In this document: positions 52,825-60,794 of the stretch, one piece after another | How the letters are laid out: every line of letters starts with the position of its first letter | Numbering within the stretch: position 1 is the stretch's first letter | NCBI GenBank assembly: GCA_963813415.1 | Contig: CAWEYW010000005.1 | Coordinates: forward strand, 124,001 to 188,000 | From: CAIWHR01 sp963813415 | GTDB taxonomy: Bacteria > Pseudomonadota > Gammaproteobacteria > Burkholderiales > Casimicrobiaceae | DNA: 64,000 bases | Reading direction: 5' to 3' | Notes under the pieces: model-generated | Seen by the model: only the letters and a program-made list of their open reading frames with translations | Databases searched by the model: none | What the model was told of the DNA's origin: nothing | Position numbers and translations under genes: made by a program

Positions 52825-53616
52825 ATGACCACCTTGCAGATGGGCACGTGGGCCCGCAGAGCGGGCATGGCGGCAGCCGTGATGGCGTGCTGTCGCGTCG
52901 CCGCGCTCTTCTTCCATGCCAACCAGGGTTACCGGCTCGCCAATCGCAGCCGGCCGTTCCAGCGCGAGCTCGCCGAGCATCGCGCCCGTGTGCTCGTGGT
53001 CGGTGACAGCACCGGAGTCGGCACGGGCGCGCTGCGGCCCGAAGACAGCATCGCCGGGCTGCTCGCAACCGAGTTCCCCGACGTGGCGATCACCAACCGC
53101 GCCCGCAATGGCGCGAAAGCTGCGGATGCGCTGGCGCAGCTGCGCGCCCTTCCCGACGGCCTGCGCTTCCACGCCGTGCTCGTGCACGTCGGCAGCAATG
53201 ACATCCTGCGCGCGACGCCGCTGCCGCAGCTCGAGGCAGACATCGCCGCGACGCTGCGCGCCGCGCGCGAGCGCACCGCCACGGTGATCTTCATGAGCGG
53301 GCCGAATATCGGTTTGTGTCCGGTCTTCTTTCCGCCTTTCAGCTGGTTGCTGACGATGCGCACGCGGCAGGCGCGTGATCTCTTCGTCCGCATTTCGACC
53401 GAGGAGGGGGTGACCTACATCGATCTCTTCCGCGAGCGTGGCGAGGACGTGTTCTCCCGCGACCCACGGCGCTACTTCGCCGATGATCGCCTGCACCCCA
53501 GCACCGAGAGCTATCACGCGGCATACGAGGTGATACGCAACGGCTCGGAGCTGCATCGCGTGCTCGCTGCGGTCGGCATCACGCCCGAGGGATCATCAAC
53601 GGTGGCGATGGTCTAA
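52825..53616 (+). CDS. SGNH/GDSL hydrolase family protein
   Basis: A 263-residue esterase-like protein with all SGNH blocks: VLVVGDSTGVGTG with Ser62, Gly in ITNRARNGAKAADAL, HVGSNDILR with Asn125, and ADDRLHPS with Asp221/His224. A hydrophobic N-terminal stretch (residues 10-30) with Cys-Cys could anchor it or act as an uncleaved signal. The substrate (lipid, acyl-polysaccharide or thioester) is unknown. ATG at 52825 with a strong AGGGAGAGG upstream. Confidence 0.9.
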   Translation: MTTLQMGTWARRAGMAAAVMACCRVAALFFHANQGYRLANRSRPFQRELAEHRARVLVVGDSTGVGTGALRPEDSIAGLLATEFPDVAITNRARNGAKAADALAQLRALPDGLRFHAVLVHVGSNDILRATPLPQLEADIAATLRAARERTATVIFMSGPNIGLCPVFFPPFSWLLTMRTRQARDLFVRISTEEGVTYIDLFRERGEDVFSRDPRRYFADDRLHPSTESYHAAYEVIRNGSELHRVLAAVGITPEGSSTVAMV

Positions 53617-53661
53617 GATGCGATCCCATCGCCATCGCGGTCACATCCGGACAGAGGACGC

Positions 53662-54048
53662 ATGAATGCACGATTGACGCTGCTGCTCGCCGCCATGGCG
53701 GTGTTCACGGCAGGCGGATGCAGCTCGGAATCGAAGGACGCTGCCGAGGCTGCGAAGCACGCCGCGGAAAAGGCCGCGGAAGCGACGCGCGAGGCTGCAA
53801 TCAAGGCCGGCGAAGCGGCCAAGGAGGCGGCCAAGGATGCGGGCGCGGTAACACGCGAGGCTGCCGACAAGGCCGCGGACGCGATGAAGGATGCGGCCCC
53901 CAAGGTACGCGCGAGCGCCAGCGAAGCCGCCGACAAGACGAAGGATGCGGCCGAGCGCGCGGTGCAGGCAGCTCGGGAAGCCGCCGAGCGTGGCCGCGCC
54001 GCCGCCAAGGATGCCGCGCAGCGCAACCGCGAGACGCCGGGCAAATAG
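53662..54048 (+). CDS. Small Ala-rich helical lipoprotein with LEA-like repeats
   Basis: A 128-residue protein with signal MNARLTLLLAAMAVFTAGGC and lipobox Cys20. The rest is a low-complexity amphipathic helix of Ala, Lys, Glu and Asp with recurring roughly 11-residue units such as KAGEAAKEAAKDA and EAADKAADAMKDA. The pattern resembles LEA group 3/apolipoprotein-like proteins, suggesting a periplasmic helix at a membrane surface or a desiccation/envelope role; no enzyme motif is present. ATG at 53662, 45 bp after the GDSL gene. The composition bias makes homology claims unreliable. Confidence 0.75.
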   Translation: MNARLTLLLAAMAVFTAGGCSSESKDAAEAAKHAAEKAAEATREAAIKAGEAAKEAAKDAGAVTREAADKAADAMKDAAPKVRASASEAADKTKDAAERAVQAAREAAERGRAAAKDAAQRNRETPGK

Positions 54049-54093
54049 GGGGCGCGCCGCGCGGCCGCGTTCGTTCGGAGCCCGAATGGACCG

Positions 54094-54738
54094 CTAGGCG
54101 GCTTGGCGGCCCACGGCCTGGCGCGAGATCCAGCGGGTCAACGGACGCCACTGCTCCCAGTCCTGCTCGGCGCGCGAGCGCGGCAGGTCGAACACCGCGG
54201 CACCGTCGCGCGCGCAGTACACGTAGATCTGCGTATCGCGCAGGTGCGTCACCACCGGCAGGTCGAAGCCGCGCAGGAAGTCGTCAAGCTCGGCGGCACT
54301 GTGGGTGCGCGCGTCGACGCGCATGCCAACCAGCCCTATCGGCAGCGTGCCCTGCTTCACCGCCTTGTAATCCGCGATCGCCGTGAAGAAGCGCTCGGTC
54401 GCAGCCATGTCATACGCCGACGGCGACACCGGCACCAGCATGAGGTCGGCGCGACGCATGATGTCGCGCAAAGTGTCGCCATGCATTGCCGCCGGACTGT
54501 CGACCACCAGCCACTGCAGCGCGCGCTCCGTACTGGCGCGGCGGGCCTGCGGGTCCCAGAGGCCGACGTGCGGAAACAGCGCCGGACGCCGTGAGAGCCA
54601 GCCGGTGGCGGACTGCTGCGGATCGAAATCGGCGATCGCCACCGCCTGCCGCTTGCCGGCAAGCCAGCCGGCGATGTTCGTGGCCAAGGTCGTCTTGCCA
54701 CTGCCGCCCTTCGGATTGGCGACAAGGATCGTTCGCAT
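54094..54738 (-). CDS. ParA family ATPase (orphan)
   Basis: A 214-residue MinD/ParA-type ATPase with the deviant Walker A NPKGGSGKTTLA (Lys10 and Lys15), switch region DFDPQQSATGWLSRRP and VVDSPAAMHGDTLRDIMRRA. No ParB or parS-like sequence is next to it, so it looks like an orphan positioning ATPase of the kind used for cargo such as chemoreceptors, polar proteins or carboxysomes. ATG at 54738 with GGGAGAG upstream; a longer open frame upstream is non-conserved. It is convergent with the helical lipoprotein gene. Confidence 0.88.
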   Translation of the reverse strand: MRTILVANPKGGSGKTTLATNIAGWLAGKRQAVAIADFDPQQSATGWLSRRPALFPHVGLWDPQARRASTERALQWLVVDSPAAMHGDTLRDIMRRADLMLVPVSPSAYDMAATERFFTAIADYKAVKQGTLPIGLVGMRVDARTHSAAELDDFLRGFDLPVVTHLRDTQIYVYCARDGAAVFDLPRSRAEQDWEQWRPLTRWISRQAVGRQAA

Positions 54739-55002
54739 TGCACTCTCTCCCTGAAGATGCGAGACCGGCACCGCGAGTTGTTGTGCGTGCATGCAGGCCG
54801 GGACAGCGCCGGTGGCGTGGCACATTGCATCGTACCGCCCGTCGCGCCGCCGCCATGGTAGCGCCAAAGGTGCCCGGCGGGCGACCAGACTGCCCGGCCG
54901 CGAGGCCCGGTCTCGCAGCGGCGATGGTCGAGGACATCGCGTGCCAGGCGCAGGCGCGGCAGCCGTTCGCTGCTCCACCCACGCGATGACGTTTGCCGCG
55001 GA

Positions 55003-55992
55003 TCAGGTCTGCCGGAGCAGTGCCGGTGGCATCCGTGCACGTAGCTGATCGCTGATCCAGCGATAGGTCAGTTCAAGACCGTCTTGCAGCCGGGTCGACG
55101 GCGACCATCCGAGCCGCGCACGTAGCATGGTGTTATCGCTATTCCTGCCGCGAACACCCATCGGCGCAGAATGATCGTACCGCCGCTGCACGCGGACTCC
55201 CGCGATGCGCTCGACGATGGTGACCAGCTCGTTGACGGTCACGAGCTCCTCGGAACCAATGTTCAGCGGCTCGGTGACGTCGCTTTGCATGAGTCGCAGC
55301 GTGCCATCGGTGCAATCGTCGATGTACATGAAACTTCTGGTCTGCTCGCCGTCGCCCCAGATGGTGATCTCGTGTCGAGTCGTCATCTTCGCCAATGCGA
55401 TCTTGCGACAGATGGCCGCCGGGGCCTTTTCGCGCCCGCCGTCCCACGCGCCGAACGGCCCATACACGTTGTGATAGCGCGCCACGCGCGTCTCGAGGCC
55501 GAAGTCCTCGCGGAAATGCCGGCACATCCGTTCGGAGAACAACTTCTCCCATCCGTAGCCGTCCTCCGGATCGGCGGGATAGGCGTCCCCTTCGGCGAGC
55601 GGCCGAACTTGCGGCTGCTCCTGCCGCGCCTGCGGGTAGACACAGGCGGAAGAAGCGAAGAAGTAACGCGCGACGCCACCGTCGCGCGCGGCAAGCAGCA
55701 GGTGGGTGTTGATGAGCACCGAGAGCATGCACTCGGCCCGGTGCGATGCGATGAAGCCCATGCCGCCCATGTCCGCCGCGAAGTTGAATACGCGGCTGCA
55801 CCCCCGCACGGCCTCGCGACACTCGTCGAGCAGCGCGAGATCCAGCACCCGGTTGTCCGCTTCGCCGTGAAGCTGGTGCCATTGCGCGAACGGCTTCGAG
55901 TCCACGCACCGCACGGCCGAACCCTGGGCGAGGAGCAGACGGGCGACGTGGCCGCCGATGAAACCTCCCGCACCGGCGACAAGGGTCGTCAT
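55003..55992 (-). CDS. NAD-dependent epimerase, GDP-mannose 3,5-epimerase-like
   Basis: A 329-residue extended SDR. Motifs: VAGAGGFIGGHVARLL, the active-site YxxxK as Tyr146-Lys150 in EDGYGWEKLFSE, catalytic Ser in FASSACVYP, and FNFAADMGGMGFI plus YNVYGPFGAWDGGREKAPAA-like stretches that strongly recall GDP-mannose 3,5-epimerase. That enzyme makes GDP-L-galactose/gulose. The ATG at 55992 overlaps the glycosyltransferase stop by ATGA, so it is translationally coupled; it likely supplies a sugar nucleotide. Confidence 0.88.
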   Translation of the reverse strand: MTTLVAGAGGFIGGHVARLLLAQGSAVRCVDSKPFAQWHQLHGEADNRVLDLALLDECREAVRGCSRVFNFAADMGGMGFIASHRAECMLSVLINTHLLLAARDGGVARYFFASSACVYPQARQEQPQVRPLAEGDAYPADPEDGYGWEKLFSERMCRHFREDFGLETRVARYHNVYGPFGAWDGGREKAPAAICRKIALAKMTTRHEITIWGDGEQTRSFMYIDDCTDGTLRLMQSDVTEPLNIGSEELVTVNELVTIVERIAGVRVQRRYDHSAPMGVRGRNSDNTMLRARLGWSPSTRLQDGLELTYRWISDQLRARMPPALLRQT

Positions 55993-56864
55993 GAGGCGGT
56001 ACCAAGCAGCGAAGCCAACAGCGCCTCGCCGTCGCGTCGCGCGGCGAGATAGCGCGCGCCGGGTTCGCCGACCTTGCCGCGGCGCTGCTCGATCAGCGCC
56101 GCCCGATCCGGATCCAGCAGCGGCGCCATGCGCGTGGCATAGAACGCCGCGATCGCCTGCATGCCTGATCTCAAGCCGACCTGCCGCAAGTGCTGGCCGG
56201 CGTAGATCTCGTCGATGATGCCATGCGCGACCTGCATCCGCAGTCGACGCGTGGCTTCGAACAGCCGCGCCCAGAACGTGAGGTCGCGCATGTTCTGCGT
56301 TACGCCACGACCGTCCGGCGCAGCGATGCGCGCTGCAAGCGGCCGCCGACACGCGATGAATGCACCGATCTCCTCGAGCCATGTGTCGTGGAACCAGAAC
56401 GGAAACCACGGCGGCACGAAAAATCCCATGCGTTCCATCATGCGCCGGGTGATGACGGGCGCCGTGCAGAAGTTGGCGATGTGCAAAGGGTCCGTGGGCC
56501 ACGCCGTGCCATAGCCCCCGGGCATCCCCGCGATGGCATGACGGTACTCGTCGTCCCAGCCTGGCGTCGCCATCACATAGTCGTCCGTCAGCATGGCGAG
56601 CACGTCGGCACCGTGATCGGCCGCAGAGAGGCGGTTCCATAGCCGTCCCAGCGTCAGCTCGCGCGGCGCCACGGACCACAGGACACGGATCGTAGACCGG
56701 TACTCGCCGGCGAATTCCAGCGTCTCCTCGTCATCCTCGTCGACACCCACCACGACGACCACGTCGGCGCCCCGGGCTGCCGTATGGCCGATCGACTCGA
56801 GCACCCGGTGGAGGCTTGCGATGCGCCGCCGTGTGGGAAGCAGGAGGGCAATGCGATCGTTCAT
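55989..56864 (-). CDS. Glycosyltransferase-like protein (GT-A fold)
   Basis: A 291-residue protein with an N-terminal GT2-like nucleotide-sugar region (ALLLPTRRRIASLHRVLESI, VVVVVGVDEDDEETL) and a putative DxD-like metal site (AMLTDDYVMATPGWDDEY), then aromatic loops FFVPPWFPFWFHDTW. There is no membrane helix. It might transfer the sugar made by the downstream epimerase. It overlaps both neighbours by 4 bp (ATGA at each end). Family assignment is by pattern and less certain than for its neighbours. Confidence 0.75.
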   Translation of the reverse strand: MNDRIALLLPTRRRIASLHRVLESIGHTAARGADVVVVVGVDEDDEETLEFAGEYRSTIRVLWSVAPRELTLGRLWNRLSAADHGADVLAMLTDDYVMATPGWDDEYRHAIAGMPGGYGTAWPTDPLHIANFCTAPVITRRMMERMGFFVPPWFPFWFHDTWLEEIGAFIACRRPLAARIAAPDGRGVTQNMRDLTFWARLFEATRRLRMQVAHGIIDEIYAGQHLRQVGLRSGMQAIAAFYATRMAPLLDPDRAALIEQRRGKVGEPGARYLAARRDGEALLASLLGTAS

Positions 56865-58054
56865 TCGGAAGCGCTGGCGGGGGACACGCTAATTTGGGGA
56901 GATCGCGGGCCTGCGGAGCGCGTCGAGTGCATCTGGAGCACGACCGCAAGCGCAGGCAGGACGTCGGCGCCGAGGCGTCGGCTGCGGGACCCGCTCCATC
57001 CGGTCCGTGCGTCCGGAAGGTTGGCGTTGTCCTTGAACGGCAGCTCCAGCGTCAGCGACAGGCATCCGAAGCGGTGCCCCACCCACTTCGACGCGAGGGA
57101 AAGGTTGACCTTGGTGTCCTTGTCACGCGCATACCCATGCTCGGTCTGGAAATCGGGATTCGCGGCATGGAAGGCATCGGCGAACGCCCGCTCCCGCACG
57201 GCATGCTCGGGCGTGTAGGACGGCAGCCGCTCGCAGCCATCGACGAATACGTACGGCAGGACCTCGTCGCCATGCACGTCGAGGAAGACCGTCGCGCCGG
57301 TGCGCTCCATCGCCTCACGCACGAGCAACACTTCGGGACTGCGCTCCCGCGTTGGAGCGAGCCACTCGCGATTGAGGTTTGCGCCGGCGGCGTTCGTACG
57401 CAGGTTGCCGCGAACGCTGCCGTCGGGGTTCATGTTCGGCACGACATGAAAGACGGCCCGCTCGAGCAGCGTCCGGGCTGACGCATCGTCGGCCGTGACG
57501 AGTCGCTCGAGCAGACCCTCGACGAACCACTCCGCCATCGTCTCGCCCGGGTGCTGGCGGGCAATGATCCACACCGGCTGCCGATCCGACGCAGTGTCGC
57601 CGACCGTGACGAGATCGATGTCGCGACCCTCGACGGAACTCCCCAGCCGGGTGAGGCGCACGCGCGGGCTCGCCTCCATGCGGCCGAGGAACGCGAGGTG
57701 CCGTTCCCATGAATAGGGCTCGAAGTACGCGTAGTACACGCTGTCGCGCGCCGGCGTATGCGTGATCACCATCTCGGTGCCGTCGAAGCTGGTCGGTACC
57801 CGGAACCAGTGCTCGCGATCGTACGAAGCGACCGCGGCATAGCCCTGCCATCCCTCGACATACGTGCAGGTTCCGGCGTTGGTCAGCCGCACGCGGCACG
57901 CAACGTCGCGCGCACCCTGCAGGCGAAAGAAGAACCACTGCCGGAACTCGGCATGCGAGTCGGCGCGAATGCGCACGCGGATATCGTCCGCGCGCTCGAC
58001 TGAATCGACCTCGATGGCGCCGGCATCGAAGTGGCTGGAGATGGAAAGCGGCAT
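56861..58054 (-). CDS. M14 family metallocarboxypeptidase (cytosolic carboxypeptidase-like)
   Basis: A 397-residue zinc carboxypeptidase. An N-terminal beta-rich domain (about 1-130) precedes the M14 domain with zinc ligands His168 and Glu171 (ARQHPGETMAEW) and His261 (FLDVHGDEVLPY), substrate-binding PNMNPDGSVRGN and GANLNREW, and the catalytic Glu337 in LTLELPFKDN. It is of the type related to AGTPBP/cytosolic carboxypeptidases, not secreted. ATG at 58054. It heads the three-gene coupled set, whose joint function is unclear. Confidence 0.9.
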   Translation of the reverse strand: MPLSISSHFDAGAIEVDSVERADDIRVRIRADSHAEFRQWFFFRLQGARDVACRVRLTNAGTCTYVEGWQGYAAVASYDREHWFRVPTSFDGTEMVITHTPARDSVYYAYFEPYSWERHLAFLGRMEASPRVRLTRLGSSVEGRDIDLVTVGDTASDRQPVWIIARQHPGETMAEWFVEGLLERLVTADDASARTLLERAVFHVVPNMNPDGSVRGNLRTNAAGANLNREWLAPTRERSPEVLLVREAMERTGATVFLDVHGDEVLPYVFVDGCERLPSYTPEHAVRERAFADAFHAANPDFQTEHGYARDKDTKVNLSLASKWVGHRFGCLSLTLELPFKDNANLPDARTGWSGSRSRRLGADVLPALAVVLQMHSTRSAGPRSPQISVSPASASE

Positions 58055-58154
58055 GGGAAGACGTGCGACTCTTGCGCAACGCGCGCGGGATGCGCGCTTC
58101 GATCCAGTTGGCGGAGCGAGGATGCTATCACCCGGCTGCCGGCTTCGGCCCGAA

Positions 58155-58177
58155 TTGCTTGCGCCCGGCGCAAGCAA
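58155..58177. repeat. Perfect 10-bp hairpin between M14 gene and ttcA
   Basis: TTGCTTGCGC (58155-58164) and GCGCAAGCAA (58168-58177) are perfect inverted arms around CCG. It lies 25 bp before the ttcA ATG and about 100 bp upstream of the divergent M14 gene. It could be an operator or a leader hairpin. It lacks a T tract. Confidence 0.6.
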
Positions 58178-58201
58178 CGCCGTGGTCGATACAATGCGCA
58201 C

Positions 58202-59185
58202 ATGACTGAGTCCATCCCCACCGCAGCTGCGGCCGAAACGGCCCCCGCCTTGGCTGCTCGCCGCGACCCGCGGAAGGCCGATTTCGAGGCCAACAAGCTG
58301 CGCAAGCGCCTGCGCCGCCTGGTCGGGGCCGCGATCGCCGATTTCGCCATGATCGAGGCGGGCGATCGCGTCATGGTGTGCCTGTCGGGCGGCAAGGACA
58401 GCTACGGGCTGCTCGACATCCTGTGCTCTTTGCGGGCGCGCTCACCGGTGCCGTTCGAGCTCGTGGCCGTCAATCTCGATCAGAAGCAGCCGGGATTTCC
58501 GGCCGACGTCCTGCCGCGTTATCTCGACGCGCGGGGCGTCCCGTTCCGGATTGCCGAGCAGGACACCTACAGTGTGGTGAAGCGGCTGATTCCGGAGGGC
58601 GGCACGATGTGCTCGCTCTGCTCGCGCCTGCGTCGCGGCGTGCTGTACCGCGTGGCGACCGAGCTCGGCGCGACGAAGATCGCGCTCGGCCACCATCGCG
58701 ACGACATCATGGCCACGTTCTTCCTGAACCTGTTCTTCGGCGGGAAGCTGAAGACCATGCCGCCCAAGCTCGTGTCCGACGACGGCCGCCACGTGGTGAT
58801 CCGGCCGCTCGCGTACGTGCGCGAACGCGATCTTGCCCGCTACGCGACGGCGATGGCCTTCCCGATCATCCCGTGCAACCTGTGCGGCTCGCAGGAGCAC
58901 CTGCAGCGCAAGCAGGTCACCGCGATGCTGCGCGACTGGGAAAAAAAGCACCCCGGCCGCGTCGAGTCCATCTTCAATGCGATGGGCAACGTCGTCGCAA
59001 CGCACCTGCTCGATCGCACGCTGCACGACTTCGCGGGCGTCCGTCCGACGGGCGTCGCAACGGTGGAAGGCGACATCGGGTTCGACGTCGATCCTGCGCT
59101 GGAGCGCGCGGTGGATCGCCAGGTGGCGGCGGCCGCAACGACCACGGCCGTCATTCCCCTCCACTCGGCCGACGCTCTGGACTGA
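58202..59185 (+). CDS. ttcA: tRNA 2-thiocytidine(32) synthetase TtcA
   Basis: Iron-sulfur enzyme that thiolates cytidine 32 in some tRNAs. The 327 residues have the PP-loop SGGKDS at 62-67, the [4Fe-4S] Cys pair Cys137/Cys140 (CSLC), the second pair Cys225/Cys228 (CNLC), LGHHRDDIMATFFLNLFFGG, and YVRERDLARYA. ATG at 58202. A TACAAT hexamer sits at 58190-58195, only 7 bp before the ATG, so any promoter there would give a leaderless transcript. Confidence 0.96.
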   Translation: MTESIPTAAAAETAPALAARRDPRKADFEANKLRKRLRRLVGAAIADFAMIEAGDRVMVCLSGGKDSYGLLDILCSLRARSPVPFELVAVNLDQKQPGFPADVLPRYLDARGVPFRIAEQDTYSVVKRLIPEGGTMCSLCSRLRRGVLYRVATELGATKIALGHHRDDIMATFFLNLFFGGKLKTMPPKLVSDDGRHVVIRPLAYVRERDLARYATAMAFPIIPCNLCGSQEHLQRKQVTAMLRDWEKKHPGRVESIFNAMGNVVATHLLDRTLHDFAGVRPTGVATVEGDIGFDVDPALERAVDRQVAAAATTTAVIPLHSADALD

Positions 59186-59227
59186 CGCGCACGACCCGCG
59201 CAGGCGAGGCCGATGCGCGGGGGCGCG

Positions 59228-59923
59228 CTACTTGACCGTGTCCTTGCTCTGTCCAAAGAGAATCCTGCGCGACGCCTCGTCGTGGATGGCGGGTGCGGTG
59301 TTGACGCTCGCCGCCAGCGCGTAGGCTCGCTGCACGGCGGGCCGCGCCGCAATCGTCTCGCGCCAGCGGGCGAGGTGCGGAAAGTCGCGCATGTCCTGCC
59401 CCTGCTTTTCGGGCTGCACCCACGGATACGACGCCATGTCCGCGATCGAATATTCGACGGCCAGGTATTCACGATCGGCCAGCCTGCGATTCATGACGCC
59501 GTACAGGCGGCCGGTCTCCTTCACGTAGCGCTCGATGGCGTAGTCGATCTTGTGCGGCGCGTAGCGCGAGAAGTGGTGGTTCTGGCCGGCCATCGGGCCG
59601 AGCCCCCCCATCTGCCAGAAGAGCCACTGCAGGCAGTCCGTGCGCCCGCGCAACGTTTGCGCAATGAACCGGCCCGTCTTGTCCGCGAGATAGAGCAGGA
59701 TGGCGCCCGATTCGAACACCGGGATCGGCTCGCCGCCATCCGCCGGCGCGTGATCGAGGATTGCCGGAATGCGGTTGTTCGGCGCAATGCGCAGGAACGC
59801 GCGATCGAACTGCTCGCCCTTGCCGATGTTGACCGGCTTCACGGTGTACGGCAGCCCGGTCTCCTCGAGGAAGATCGTGATCTTGTGCCCGTTGGGCGTG
59901 GTCCAGTAGTAGAGATCGATCAT
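59228..59923 (-). CDS. Glutathione S-transferase family protein (YfcG/YghU-like)
   Basis: A 231-residue GST with an N-terminal thioredoxin-like domain (MIDLYYWTTPNGHKITIFLE, APNNRIPAILDH, FESGAILLYLADKTG) and a helical C-terminal domain (WLFWQMGGLGPMAGQNHHF, EYSIADMASYPWV). The TTPNGHK active-site segment and GPMAGQNHHF are typical of YfcG/YghU disulfide-bond oxidoreductases that use glutathione. ATG at 59923, 10 bp after the SDR stop, so the two are probably co-transcribed. Confidence 0.92.
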   Translation of the reverse strand: MIDLYYWTTPNGHKITIFLEETGLPYTVKPVNIGKGEQFDRAFLRIAPNNRIPAILDHAPADGGEPIPVFESGAILLYLADKTGRFIAQTLRGRTDCLQWLFWQMGGLGPMAGQNHHFSRYAPHKIDYAIERYVKETGRLYGVMNRRLADREYLAVEYSIADMASYPWVQPEKQGQDMRDFPHLARWRETIAARPAVQRAYALAASVNTAPAIHDEASRRILFGQSKDTVK

Positions 59924-59933
59924 CGCGACACCT

Positions 59934-60713
59934 TCAGAATGTTCCGGGATACGCTCCGCCGTCGAGCAGGATGTTCTGCCCGACGATGAATCCCGCGTGC
60001 ACGCTGCAGAGGAAGGCGCAGGTCGCGCCGAACTCGTCGGGCGAGCCGTAGCGTCCCGCCGGCGTGCCCTGCCGCCCCGCATCCCACGTTTCCTCGAACG
60101 ACTTTCCCGACGCCTTGGCGCGCGCCTGCATGGTCTGGCGCAGGCGATCCGTCTCGAAGAAGCCGGGGAGCATGTTGTTGATGGTGACGTTGTGGCGGGC
60201 GACCTTGCGCGCAAGACCCGCGACGAAGCCCGTGAGGCCGCTGCGTGCGCCGTTGGACAGGCCGAGCACGTCGATGGGCGCTTTCACCGCGCCCGACGTG
60301 ATGTTGACGATGCGTCCGAACTTGCGCTCGATCATGCCGTCGACAGTGGCCTTGATGAGTTCGATCGGGGTGAGCATGTTGGCGTCGAGGGCGCGAATCC
60401 AGGTGTCGCGATCCCATTCGCGGAAATCCCCCGGCGGCGGTCCGCCGGCGTTGTTGACGAGGATGTCCGGATGCGGGCACGCCTGCAGCGCGGCCGCGCG
60501 GCCGTCAGCGGTCGTGATGTCGGCAACGACGACCTGCACGGTGCGCCCGGCGCGGGCGCCGATCGCTTCGGCGGTACGTCGCACGGTCTCTTCGGTGCGC
60601 GCCACGATGGTGACGTCCACGCCGGCGTCGGCGAGCGCCTGCGCGCACCCGCGTCCCAGTCCCTTGCTCGCCGCGCAGACGAGTGCCTTGCGTCCTGTAA
60701 TGCCGAGATCCAC
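59934..60713 (-). CDS. SDR family oxidoreductase with atypical active site
   Basis: A 259-residue short-chain dehydrogenase fold with nucleotide motif ALVCAASKGLGRG, NNAGGPPPGDF and the catalytic Ser140 in NITSGAV. Where the usual Tyr-x-x-x-Lys should be, the sequence is LGLSNGARSGL: Ser153 and Arg157 replace Tyr and Lys. This SNGAR variant is a known atypical FabG-like subgroup, and reductase activity is doubtful. GTG start at 60713 with AAGGAA upstream. Co-directional with the GST. Confidence 0.9.
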   Translation of the reverse strand: MDLGITGRKALVCAASKGLGRGCAQALADAGVDVTIVARTEETVRRTAEAIGARAGRTVQVVVADITTADGRAAALQACPHPDILVNNAGGPPPGDFREWDRDTWIRALDANMLTPIELIKATVDGMIERKFGRIVNITSGAVKAPIDVLGLSNGARSGLTGFVAGLARKVARHNVTINNMLPGFFETDRLRQTMQARAKASGKSFEETWDAGRQGTPAGRYGSPDEFGATCAFLCSVHAGFIVGQNILLDGGAYPGTF

Positions 60714-60744
60714 GGTGCTGTTCCTTTTCCGGTTCGTGATGATG

Positions 60745-60763
60745 CGTCACGGTTGTCGTGACG
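60745..60763. repeat. Inverted repeat, upstream of SDR gene
   Basis: CGTCACG and CGTGACG are perfect 7-bp arms around GTTGT, 31 bp before the SDR start. It is followed after 4 bp by a second palindrome. Confidence 0.6.
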
Positions 60764-60767
60764 AGCG

Positions 60768-60789
60768 ATCGCGGCGCGCGCGCCGCGAT
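60768..60789. repeat. Perfect 22-bp palindrome between MFS and SDR genes
   Basis: The 22 bp from ATCGCGGCGC through GCGCCGCGAT read the same on both strands. It directly follows the MFS stop (60795) and lacks a T tract on the minus strand, so it could be a dimer-binding site or a stabilising 3' hairpin rather than a standard terminator. Confidence 0.6.
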
Positions 60790-60794
60790 GCCTG

